DNA from: an uncultured Eubacteriales bacterium
GTDB lineage: Bacteria; Bacillota; Clostridia; Oscillospirales; Oscillospiraceae
Length of the DNA stretch: 6,400 bases
Direction: 5' to 3'
Assembly: GCA_934567745.1 (NCBI GenBank)
Contig: CAKTJM010000109.1
Coordinates: 1 to 6,400, forward strand
Shown here in pieces: positions 1 to 5,044 of this stretch. A program made the translations under genes and the position numbers. The notes under the pieces were generated by a model. The model saw nothing but the letters and a program-made list of their open reading frames with translations, had not been told where the DNA came from and made no database searches. The stretch's first letter is position 1. Every line of letters starts with the position of its first letter.

Positions 1-60
1 TCTCTCCTCTGTCGCCCCGTGTTTCTGCGTTTCCTGCCCGGAAATGTGTGGAAAACACCG

Positions 61-97
61 AAAAAGCCCCCGGCCCGCGTCATAGCGGGCCGGGGGC
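61..97 (-). terminator. Intrinsic terminator of the lipoprotein gene
   Basis: A perfect 13-bp GC-rich stem (66-78 with 85-97) closes a 6-base loop. Read on the minus strand it is followed directly by five T's (61-65). It begins 11 bases past the stop codon of the minus-strand lipoprotein gene, where a factor-independent terminator is expected. Positions 1-60, to its left, show no gene. Confidence 0.9.
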
Positions 98-107
98 GGC
101 GTGTGGC

Positions 108-938
108 TCACTGCTGCGGTGTCACCGTATCGCCGTCCACCAGGTAGACGAGCTGCTGGGCGACCTCGCCGTCGTCGTAGCGATATTTCGTATAGGTCGC
201 GGTCCCGCGTCCGTCGCCGTCGGTCTCCCAGGCCGTCGCATAGACCCAGCGCACGCCGTCCTCCAGACGCTCCTCCGTGCCGAGGTAGTAGGGATAGTCG
301 CACAGCTCCGTCCGGCCGACCAGGTCGTTCGAGGCGGCCACGCTCATCCCCTCAGCCGTCGCCAGCGGGAAGGTGAAGTCCCCCCACGCCCCGATCGGCG
401 CGTCCGGCCGGTCCAGCTCCTCGAGGTAGACCGCCGCGTAGGCCTTCTCCTGCGCCCACAGGTCCGGCCACCGGCTCTGCGCGTCCAGCGCGTCCGCCTG
501 GAGGGCCGCCGGGAAGGCCTCCCGGATGGAGTCGGTGTACCGCGACCCGTCCTCCGGCTCCCACCGCTCCGCGAGCGTCAGCGTCCCGTCCGCCGCCCGG
601 TCGAAGGTCAGCCGCAGCGGCGCCGCGCCCATGCCGGAGACGCCCACGAAGTTCCCCGAGCAGAAGCCGAAGCTGCACGAGCTGCCGATCAGGTACACGA
701 CGCTCTGTCCGTCCTCCTCCTGCACGTCCAGGACCGCGTGGCCCTCCGCCGCGCACTCGCCGTCGTACCAGAGGCCGCTCTCCTGGCCGTCCAGCAGCGC
801 CTGGGCGACCGCCTCGTCCACCAGCGCCGTGTCATCGGCCGCCTTCGTCTGTGTCTCGGGCGCCGCCGCGCCGCAGCCCGCCAGGGCCAGGGCCATCGTC
901 AGGGCCGCCAGGGCCATCCATCCGTTCCGTCTCTTCAT
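108..938 (-). CDS. Putative secreted lipoprotein of unknown function
   Basis: A 276-residue protein with a classic lipoprotein signal: basic MKRR start, hydrophobic stretch at residues 7-20, and lipobox L19-A20-G21-C22. Signal peptidase II should cleave before Cys22, leaving about 255 residues lipid-anchored outside the membrane. The mature part is acidic and begins with a short Ala/Thr-rich linker. It has a motif around residues 85-104 (SCSFGFCSGNF, with Cys88 and Cys93), then a segment with W126-E-P-E-D-G and S137-I-R-E-A-F-P that vaguely recalls extracellular domains of other clostridial membrane proteins. Besides the lipidated Cys there are four cysteines (62, 88, 93, 213), enough for two disulfides. 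I do not recognise the family. The start is fixed by AAAGGAG (946-952) seven bases upstream of ATG and by the signal peptide beginning there. It is monocistronic within the window, with its own terminator, and diverges from the GntR/ABC operon, so a functional link is possible but unproven. Confidence 0.9.
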   Translation of the reverse strand: MKRRNGWMALAALTMALALAGCGAAAPETQTKAADDTALVDEAVAQALLDGQESGLWYDGECAAEGHAVLDVQEEDGQSVVYLIGSSCSFGFCSGNFVGVSGMGAAPLRLTFDRAADGTLTLAERWEPEDGSRYTDSIREAFPAALQADALDAQSRWPDLWAQEKAYAAVYLEELDRPDAPIGAWGDFTFPLATAEGMSVAASNDLVGRTELCDYPYYLGTEERLEDGVRWVYATAWETDGDGRGTATYTKYRYDDGEVAQQLVYLVDGDTVTPQQ

Positions 939-945
939 CGCAGGG

Positions 946-1009
946 CTCCTTTCCGTCCTCAGGGCACTCTCTTTTCCATCATTATACAGGACGGGAGCGC
1001 CCTGTACCA
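946..1009 (-). promoter_or_regulatory. Promoter and RBS of the lipoprotein gene
   Basis: On the minus strand a perfect -10 box TATAAT lies at 981-986. The best -35 candidate, TGGTAC at 1004-1009 with a 17-bp spacer, is weak (3 of 6 matches). Transcription would start near 974, giving a leader of about 35 bases with ribosome binding site AAAGGAG at 946-952. Sigma-A type recognition is inferred from sequence only. Confidence 0.6.
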
Positions 1010-1022
1010 GTCCGGAGAGACT

Positions 1023-1079
1023 ATTTTTTGAAAAACTTTTGCGAAGGGGGTTGACGGGCCGTCCACATCGTGTTATTGT
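1023..1079 (+). promoter_or_regulatory. Extended -10 promoter of the GntR/ABC operon
   Basis: A -35 box TTGACG (1051-1056, 5 of 6) is followed by a 17-bp spacer and a -10 box TATTGT (1074-1079, 4 of 6). TGT at 1071-1073 directly before it makes an extended -10. Alternating T and A runs at 1023-1040 sit about 10-30 bases upstream of the -35 and could act as an UP element. The expected transcript start is around 1086. Confidence 0.7.
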
Positions 1080-1103
1080 ATTAAGCAGTTAAGACATTAA
1101 CAC
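1070..1103 (+). promoter_or_regulatory. Candidate operator (nested inverted repeats) at the GntR promoter
   Basis: Two inverted repeats share this stretch. GTGTTA (1070-1075) mirrors TAACAC (1098-1103) across 22 bases, and GTTAA (1088-1092) mirrors TTAAC (1097-1101) across 4 bases. The outer left arm overlaps the extended -10 and the inner pair lies at the expected transcript start, where a repressor would block transcription. YtrA-type GntR regulators commonly bind such palindromes in their own promoter, so autoregulation is the natural inference. The exact bound half-site cannot be settled from one copy. Confidence 0.45.
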
Positions 1104-1120
1104 AGTGACACAATGAGACA
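1081..1120 (+). repeat. Degenerate 8-bp tandem repeat in the operon leader
   Basis: The bases divide into five consecutive octamers: TTAAGCAG, TTAAGACA, TTAACACA, GTGACACA and ATGAGACA. Neighbouring units agree at 5 to 6 of 8 positions. The stretch lies between the promoter and the ribosome binding site and is much poorer in G+C than its surroundings. It may be part of the operator or just low-complexity leader sequence. Confidence 0.4.
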
Positions 1121-1126
1121 GACACG

Positions 1127-1136
1127 AAAGGAGGTG
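1127..1136 (+). promoter_or_regulatory. Very strong ribosome binding site of the GntR gene
   Basis: AAAGGAGGTG is an almost full-length complement to the 16S rRNA 3' end, with GGAGG ending 7 bases before ATG at 1142. It fixes the start codon. Confidence 0.85.
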
Positions 1137-1141
1137 GGCCG

Positions 1142-1513
1142 ATGCCCTGGCAATTCCGGGACGACGCCCCCATCTACACCCAACTGATCGTCCAGATCGA
1201 GGAGCTGCTGGTCTCCGGGGCCCTGTCGCCCGGCCAGCGATTGCCCTCGGTGCGCGATCTGGCCGCCGAGGCGGGGGTCAACCCGAACACCATGCAGCGC
1301 GCCCTCACCGAGCTGGAGCGGCGCGGCCTGCTCTACAGCCAGCGGACCACGGGCCGCTTCGTGACGGAGGATGGAGACATGATCAAGAGCCTACAGGAGC
1401 GCCTGGCCCTCACCGAGATCCAGGCCTTCCTCGAACGGATGGAGAAGCTGGGCTTCGACCGCGCGGCGGTCGCCGCCCTCATCGAAAAGACGCAAGGAGA
1501 GAGAACGAAATGA
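1142..1513 (+). CDS. GntR-family transcriptional regulator, YtrA subfamily
   Basis: A 123-residue DNA-binding repressor. The winged helix-turn-helix of the GntR superfamily spans about residues 10-76 and shows the family signature: PIYTQL near the start, then L28-S-P-G-Q-R-L-P-S-V-R-D-L-A, N47-P-N-T-M-Q-R-A-L, and L58-E-R-R-G-L-L with the wing through R72-F-V. Only about 45 residues follow, mostly helical. This lacks the large effector domain of FadR/HutC types and matches the short YtrA subfamily of about 120-130 residues. YtrA proteins usually repress their own operon together with a linked ABC transporter. That fits here, since the stop codon overlaps the start of the ATPase gene (ATGA). 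Any inducer is unknown. Confidence 0.95.
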   Translation: MPWQFRDDAPIYTQLIVQIEELLVSGALSPGQRLPSVRDLAAEAGVNPNTMQRALTELERRGLLYSQRTTGRFVTEDGDMIKSLQERLALTEIQAFLERMEKLGFDRAAVAALIEKTQGERTK

Positions 1514-2205
1514 ACATCTTGGAATGCAAGGGCCTCGCCAAGAGCTACGGCTCCGTGCAGGCGCTCGGCGGCGTCAGCTTCGGCATCGAGCCGGGGCGGA
1601 TCGTCGGCCTGCTCGGTCCCAACGGCAGCGGCAAGACCACCCTCATCAAGCTGGCCAACGGTCTGCTGACCCCCTCGGCGGGCGAGATCCTGATCGACGG
1701 CCACGCGCCCGGCCGCGTCTCCCACGGGCTGGTGTCCTACCTGCCCGAGCGCACCAGTCTCCCGCTGTGGATGACGGTCCGTGCGCTGGTGGGGTTCTAC
1801 GAGGACTTCTACGCCGACTTCGACCGCGCAGCGGCCGAGGGGATGCTGCGGGACCTGTCCATCTCGCCCACGATGCGGCTCAAGCAGCTCTCGAAGGGCA
1901 ACCGGGAGAAGGTCCAGCTCATCCTGACCATGAGCCGGAGAGCGAAGCTCTATCTGCTCGACGAGCCGATCGGCGGCGTCGATCCGGCCACGCGGGACTA
2001 CATCCTGCACACGATCCTGACCAACTACGACCCCGAGGCGGCGGTGGTCATCTCGACCCACCTGATCGCCGACGTCGAGCAGGTGCTCGACGAGGTCGTC
2101 TTCCTCGACCGCGGGAAGCTGATGCTCCAGGCCTCGGTCGATGAGATCCGCGAGGAGCGGGGCATGAGCGTAGACGCCCTGTTCCGGGAGGTGTTCAAAT
2201 GCTGA
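1510..2205 (+). CDS. ABC transporter ATP-binding protein, YtrB/BcrA-like
   Basis: A 231-residue nucleotide-binding subunit that would power the permease encoded next. Visible motifs in order are Walker A G36-P-N-G-S-G-K-T-T (36-44), a Q-loop region S76-Y-L-P-E80 with Glu in place of the usual Gln, an ABC signature L127-S-K-G-N131 (variant of LSGGQ), Walker B L147-Y-L-L-D-E152 followed by the D-loop G155-G-V-D158, and the H-loop His184 in STH. All residues needed for ATP hydrolysis are present. The length is normal to slightly short for ABC-2 type exporter ATPases. The ATG overlaps the upstream stop by 4 bases and is preceded by AAGGAG (1494-1499) 10 bases away. Genes of this type linked to a YtrA regulator often respond to cell-wall-active antibiotics; the substrate here is unknown. 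Confidence 0.95.
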   Translation: MNILECKGLAKSYGSVQALGGVSFGIEPGRIVGLLGPNGSGKTTLIKLANGLLTPSAGEILIDGHAPGRVSHGLVSYLPERTSLPLWMTVRALVGFYEDFYADFDRAAAEGMLRDLSISPTMRLKQLSKGNREKVQLILTMSRRAKLYLLDEPIGGVDPATRDYILHTILTNYDPEAAVVISTHLIADVEQVLDEVVFLDRGKLMLQASVDEIREERGMSVDALFREVFKC

Positions 2206-3020
2206 GGAAGCTCCTGAAACATGAATACATCGCCACCGCGCGCGTGATGCTCCCCATCTACGTCGCGGTGCTCGTCCTGGCGCTGGCCATGCGCCTGACC
2301 GGCGGCGTCTGGAACGCCGGCGGCTTCTCCTACAGCGGGATGGGCCGCATCGGCGCGGTCGTCACGGTCCTCGTCATCATGGGCTTCTTCGTCGGCATCG
2401 TCGCCGCCTTCGTGGCGTCGTTCGTCCAGACGATCGGCCGGTTCCGCTCGAACCTGCTCGGCGACGAGGGCTACGTCATGTTCACCCTGCCCGTCAGCAC
2501 CCACCAGCTCGTCTGGGCCAAGCTGATCGTCTCCGTCACCTGGTTCGTCGGCGCGGTGCTGCTGAGCATCCTGGCCTTCACCATCGTCGCGGCCGACGCG
2601 TCCACCTTCGCCAGCGGCTTCCATGCGTTCTTCCTCGAATTCGACGACGAGATCGCCCCCCTGTCCCGCGGACATATGGCCGCGTTCGCCATCGAGTGCG
2701 TCCTCGCGCTCCTGCTCGGCTGCGCCAACGTGTGCCTGGCGTTCTACGCGCCGCTGGCCATCGGCCACAGCTTCGCCAAACGCAAGATGCTCCTGTCCGT
2801 GGTCTTCTTCTTCGTGATCCAGATCGTGACGGACGTCCTGTTCAACGTCCTCGGCTTCGCGGCCACCGGCATCGACCGGCCCGCCCTGTTCGCGGGCCTC
2901 TCCGGCCCCGCCGCGATGCACGCCCTCATGTGGGTCCTGATCCTGGGCCTGGTCCTCTACGGCGCGGTGCTGTACTGCCTGACCATCCGGATGCTGCACC
3001 GGCACCTGGACCTCGAATAA
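2199..3020 (+). CDS. ABC-2 type transporter permease
   Basis: A 273-residue integral membrane protein, probably the transmembrane partner of the preceding ATPase. Six hydrophobic helices are visible at about residues 16-34, 51-76, 105-131, 160-185, 195-220 and 240-263. The N-terminus MLRKLLKHEY is typical of cytoplasm-starting ABC-2 permeases. Between helices 2 and 3 lies G88-D-E-G-Y-V-M-F-T-L-P-V-S100 followed by W106-A-K108, a conserved cytoplasmic segment in related clostridial permeases that probably contacts the ATPase. The gene overlaps the ATPase by 7 bases and has its own ribosome binding site GGGAGGTG (2186-2193). Only one permease gene is present, so the transporter probably uses a homodimer with two ATPase subunits. 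No substrate-binding protein is encoded nearby, which favours export or membrane-stress function over uptake. Confidence 0.9.
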   Translation: MLRKLLKHEYIATARVMLPIYVAVLVLALAMRLTGGVWNAGGFSYSGMGRIGAVVTVLVIMGFFVGIVAAFVASFVQTIGRFRSNLLGDEGYVMFTLPVSTHQLVWAKLIVSVTWFVGAVLLSILAFTIVAADASTFASGFHAFFLEFDDEIAPLSRGHMAAFAIECVLALLLGCANVCLAFYAPLAIGHSFAKRKMLLSVVFFFVIQIVTDVLFNVLGFAATGIDRPALFAGLSGPAAMHALMWVLILGLVLYGAVLYCLTIRMLHRHLDLE

Positions 3021-3064
3021 TCTTCTCTTTTCCTCATATCCCCTTCGACGCATGCTGTGCGGAG

Positions 3065-3100
3065 CGGGCGGGCACCGAATGGCGCCCGCCCGTTTCGTTT
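3065..3100 (+). terminator. Terminator of the GntR/ABC operon
   Basis: A 9-bp GC stem (3065-3073 with 3084-3092) holds 10 bases that can add two inner G-C pairs around a GAAT loop. It is followed by the T-rich tract TTTCGTTT (3093-3100). It lies 44 bases past the permease stop. The 3021-3064 gap contains nothing else recognisable. Confidence 0.85.
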
Positions 3101-3106
3101 CCCCTC

Positions 3107-3135
3107 TTTTCAAACGGCCCGACTTCCTGTATCAT
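3107..3135 (+). promoter_or_regulatory. Promoter of the EamA transporter gene
   Basis: TTTTCA (3107-3112, 4 of 6 to the -35 consensus), a 17-bp spacer and TATCAT (3130-3135, 5 of 6 to the -10 consensus). The transcript should begin near 3142, only just after the operon terminator, so the transporter gene is probably an independent unit. Confidence 0.6.
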
Positions 3136-3144
3136 AGAGGGACG

Positions 3145-3180
3145 AAAAAACGCGCCCGCTCGACCGGGCGCAGGAGGAGG
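3145..3180 (+). promoter_or_regulatory. Leader hairpin abutting the EamA ribosome binding site
   Basis: Six A's (3145-3150) precede a 7-bp perfect GC stem (3152-3158 with 3165-3171) with a 6-base loop. The right arm ends immediately before AGGAGGAGG (3172-3180), the ribosome binding site for ATG 3189. In the mRNA this would be a 5'-terminal stem-loop next to the Shine-Dalgarno, possibly stabilising the message or influencing ribosome access. On the minus strand the same bases read as a stem, one base, then six T's, i.e. a possible terminator for antisense transcripts. Confidence 0.55.
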
Positions 3181-3188
3181 GCATCGCG

Positions 3189-4082
3189 ATGGACATCGGA
3201 CGGAGCTGGACCCAGCGCAGGGCCGACGGGATGATCGCCCTCATCTCCATGGCCTGGGGCAGCTCCTATCTCATGATGAAGGTCGGGCTGGACGGGCTGG
3301 GGCCCTTCTGCCTGACGGCGCTGCGCTTCTCGCTCGCGTTCGCGGCGGTCGCGCTGCTGTTCCTGCCGCAGCTGCGGCGCACGACATGGCGCACCCTGGG
3401 ACACGCCGCCGCGCTCGGGCTGCTGCTGTTCGGCGTGTTCGCCTTCCTGCTGCACGGGATGGAGACCACCACGGCCTCCAACGCAGGCTTTTTGACCAGC
3501 ACCACCGTCGTCCTGGTCCCCCTGCTCAACGCGCTCCTGCGCCGTCGGCCGCCGGAGGGGCCGATCGCCCTCGGCGCGGTGCTGGCGCTCGGCGGCATCG
3601 GGCTGCTCAGCTTCCAGAGCGGCACCGGCTTCCACAGCGGGGACCTGCTCTGTCTCGGCGGGGCGCTGTGCTACGCCTGCCACATCCTGCTCACCGACCG
3701 GCTCACGCGGCGGGACGACGCCCTCCTGCTCGGCGTCTGGCAGCTCGGCTTCACCGCGCTGTACGGCGCGCTCGCCCTGCTCCTGTTCGAGCCGCCCACG
3801 CATCCGACCTCCCCGACCCAGTGGGCCGCGGTGCTGGGGCTGGCGCTGGTGTGCAGCGCGTTCGGCTTCGTGGTCCAGCCCCTGGCCCAGGCGCACACGA
3901 CGCCGGAGCACACCGGGCTGCTCTTCGCGCTGGAGCCGGTGTTCGCCGCGCTCTTCGCGCGGCTCTTCCTGCACGAGGCCCTGTCCGCGCAGGGGCTGCT
4001 GGGCGCGGGGCTCGTACTGGCCGGGGTGCTCGTGGCCTCCTGGCCGCGGCACGGCGCCGCGGCGCACGCCACGCAGACATGA
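3189..4082 (+). CDS. EamA/DMT-family membrane transporter
   Basis: A 297-residue, very hydrophobic protein of the drug/metabolite transporter superfamily, whose members export amino acids, metabolites or drugs across the cytoplasmic membrane. It shows the standard two-repeat layout of about ten helices, with one EamA domain near residues 15-142 and a second near 152-285. Recognisable conserved spots are W23-G-S-S-Y in helix 1, the ALRF segment of helix 2, TTTASNAGFLTS (about residues 92-104) and the second-repeat signature LLFALEPVFAALFA followed by HEALS and GAGLVLAGVL. The length is normal for the family. ATG 3189 is preceded by AGGAGGAGG (3172-3180); Met15 would be an alternative but would cut into helix 1. 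The substrate cannot be predicted. The gene appears monocistronic, flanked by its own promoter and a terminator. Confidence 0.93.
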   Translation: MDIGRSWTQRRADGMIALISMAWGSSYLMMKVGLDGLGPFCLTALRFSLAFAAVALLFLPQLRRTTWRTLGHAAALGLLLFGVFAFLLHGMETTTASNAGFLTSTTVVLVPLLNALLRRRPPEGPIALGAVLALGGIGLLSFQSGTGFHSGDLLCLGGALCYACHILLTDRLTRRDDALLLGVWQLGFTALYGALALLLFEPPTHPTSPTQWAAVLGLALVCSAFGFVVQPLAQAHTTPEHTGLLFALEPVFAALFARLFLHEALSAQGLLGAGLVLAGVLVASWPRHGAAAHATQT

Positions 4083-4107
4083 GCGGTCGTACATCCCATG
4101 ACCGATG

Positions 4108-4141
4108 AAACGGGCGGACGCAAAAGCGTCCGCCCGCTTTT
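4108..4141. terminator. Bidirectional terminator between converging genes
   Basis: An 11-bp perfect stem (4111-4121 with 4126-4136) closes an AAAA loop. On the plus strand it is followed by C and TTTT (4138-4141) and more T-rich sequence, ending the EamA transcript. On the minus strand it is followed by TTT (4110-4108), a weaker tail, and starts four bases past the crotonase stop codon (4141-4143). One hairpin therefore serves both genes. Confidence 0.85.
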
Positions 4142-4884
4142 CATTTCTTCTTCGTCAGGACGCTGATGCGCTCGGCGAAGTCCGGGCCGAGGATCCCGTC
4201 GTAGACCACGCCGAGCTCCCGCTGGAGCCCGACCGCCAGGTTCTGCCCGTCGGTCTCGCGGAGCATCCGCTTCATGAAGGAGATGCTGTAGGGGCTGTTC
4301 GCCGCGACCTTGTCGATGATCTTCCCGGCCTCCTCCCAGAGCACGTCGTCCGGGAAGCAGTAGTTCGCCAGACCGACCCGCTCCGCCTCGCGGCCGGAGA
4401 AGACGCGGTTCGTGCAGAACATGTCCTTCGTCACGGACAGGCCGACGCGGCGGGGCAGCCGCTGCAGCAGGCCCCAGATGGGCCGCAGGGCGAATTTGCT
4501 GTGGGTGTCGCCGATCTTCGCATTTTCGCTGGCGATGATGAGATCCGCCGCCAGGGCCAGCTCCAGGCCGCCGGTGTAGCAGTGGCTGCGGATGACCGCC
4601 ACCACGACCTGGTCCAGGTCCGCCAGGCGGGCGATGACCCGGGCGTTGAGGTTCTCGTCCTGTCCCGCCGCGCCGAGCACGGCCACATCGTGGCCGGCGC
4701 AGAAGGCCTTCCCCGCGCCGCTGAGCACGACGACGTGGATGTCCTCCCGCCGCTCCAGGTCCTCCAGCTCCCGCTCGAGCGCCCGGAAGAGGACGCTGTC
4801 GAGCGCGTTGAGCTTCTCCGGCCGGTTCAGGGTGAGGTAGCAGACGCTGCCGCGGTCCTCCCGCAGGATGGGCTGTTCATTCAT
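4141..4884 (-). CDS. Enoyl-CoA hydratase/isomerase (crotonase) family protein
   Basis: A 247-residue cytoplasmic protein of the crotonase fold, which acts on acyl-CoA thioesters. Visible landmarks are L19-N-R-P-E-K-L-N-A-L-D at the CoA-binding start, A60-F-C-A-G-H-D-V (first oxyanion-hole segment), T104-G-G-L-E108-L-A (second oxyanion-hole segment, with Glu108 aligning to the first catalytic glutamate) and A122-K-I-G-D-T-H-S-K-F (122-131). In classic hydratases the last block reads FGxPE with a second catalytic Glu; here His128 stands in that place, as in a known DTHxxxG-type subgroup. Water addition may therefore differ, and the exact reaction is open. The start at 4884 is chosen because TAAGGAGG (4893-4900) lies 8 bases upstream. 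An in-frame ATG at 4941 would place the -10 box inside the gene. No other acyl-CoA gene is nearby, so the pathway is unclear. Confidence 0.9.
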   Translation of the reverse strand: MNEQPILREDRGSVCYLTLNRPEKLNALDSVLFRALERELEDLERREDIHVVVLSGAGKAFCAGHDVAVLGAAGQDENLNARVIARLADLDQVVVAVIRSHCYTGGLELALAADLIIASENAKIGDTHSKFALRPIWGLLQRLPRRVGLSVTKDMFCTNRVFSGREAERVGLANYCFPDDVLWEEAGKIIDKVAANSPYSISFMKRMLRETDGQNLAVGLQRELGVVYDGILGPDFAERISVLTKKK

Positions 4885-4892
4885 ATCAAGTT

Positions 4893-4961
4893 CCTCCTTA
4901 CGATCGTTCCTCAGACGATCCTTCCGGGGGCAGTATACCATCCCGCGGCGGGGGCGCGCAA
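4893..4961 (-). promoter_or_regulatory. Extended -10 promoter and RBS of the crotonase gene
   Basis: On the minus strand, TATACT (4932-4937, 5 of 6) is preceded by TGG, giving an extended -10. TTGCGC (4956-4961) is a weak -35 at an 18-bp spacer. The start of transcription is expected near 4925. The ribosome binding site TAAGGAGG at 4893-4900 sits 8 bases from ATG at 4884 and decides the start codon. Confidence 0.65.
4902..4920. promoter_or_regulatory. Inverted repeat in the crotonase leader
   Basis: GATCGT (4902-4907) mirrors ACGATC (4915-4920) across 7 bases. It lies between the predicted transcript start (about 4925) and the ribosome binding site (4893-4900) of the minus-strand crotonase gene. 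It could be a 19-bp operator or a small mRNA hairpin. The arms resemble those of the repeat at 4994-5026. Confidence 0.45.
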
Positions 4962-4977
4962 TACCATGTGAAAAGGA

Positions 4978-5006
4978 TGGACGCGGGCCGCGGATCGTGT
5001 TATATT
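4978..5006 (+). promoter_or_regulatory. Extended -10 promoter of the MalT-like regulator gene
   Basis: TGGACG (4978-4983, 4 of 6), a 17-bp spacer, then TATATT (5001-5006, 5 of 6) with TGT directly before it (4998-5000). The transcript would begin near 5013, about 30 bases ahead of the GTG start. Confidence 0.65.
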
Positions 5007-5026
5007 ACATGTTTAGATATCACGAT
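4994..5026. promoter_or_regulatory. Inverted repeat over the -10 and start of the regulator promoter
   Basis: ATCGTG (4994-4999) mirrors CACGAT (5021-5026) across 21 bases. Inside them ATAT occurs on both sides (5002-5005 and 5017-5020), offset by two bases. The left arm overlaps the extended -10 and the right arm lies in the early transcript, a layout expected for a repressor or looping site. The binding protein is unknown. Confidence 0.4.
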
Positions 5027-5029
5027 TGC

Positions 5030-5038
5030 GAAGGGGGG
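5030..5038 (+). promoter_or_regulatory. G-rich ribosome binding site deciding a GTG start
   Basis: GAAGGGGGG ends 6 bases before GTG at 5045. An in-frame ATG at 5009 would add 12 residues but lies at or before the predicted transcript start and has no Shine-Dalgarno. Confidence 0.7.
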
Positions 5039-5044
5039 ACCGCC

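Noticed and set aside
19..58. Weak inverted repeats GTGTTT/AAACAC (19-24, 53-58) and TTTCC/GGAAA (30-34, 40-44)
   Set aside because: Short arms without a T-tract or neighbouring gene to explain them; likely chance at the window edge.
48..1031. Long plus-strand reading frame opposite the lipoprotein gene
   Set aside because: Arg/Pro/Val-rich low-complexity translation with no family features, no ribosome binding site, and running through the terminator and promoter of the real minus-strand gene. It is a by-product of GC-rich third positions.
2025..3113. Long minus-strand reading frame opposite the permease gene
   Set aside because: Translation is rich in Asp, Glu, Gly, His and Gln repeats typical of antisense to a hydrophobic gene. 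The plus-strand permease has membrane helices, a ribosome binding site and an operon position.
3132..4094. Minus-strand frame opposite the EamA gene
   Set aside because: Gln/Glu/Arg-rich antisense product with no motif and no ribosome binding site.
2696..4108. Long plus-strand frame spanning the permease end, terminator and EamA gene
   Set aside because: It crosses a terminator and a promoter and gives an Arg/Pro/Ala-rich sequence without motifs; the permease and EamA frames explain the region.
4885..4941. N-terminal extension of the crotonase gene to an ATG at 4941
   Set aside because: The extra 19 residues cover the -10 box and ribosome binding site and do not resemble the family start; the ATG at 4884 has a good Shine-Dalgarno.
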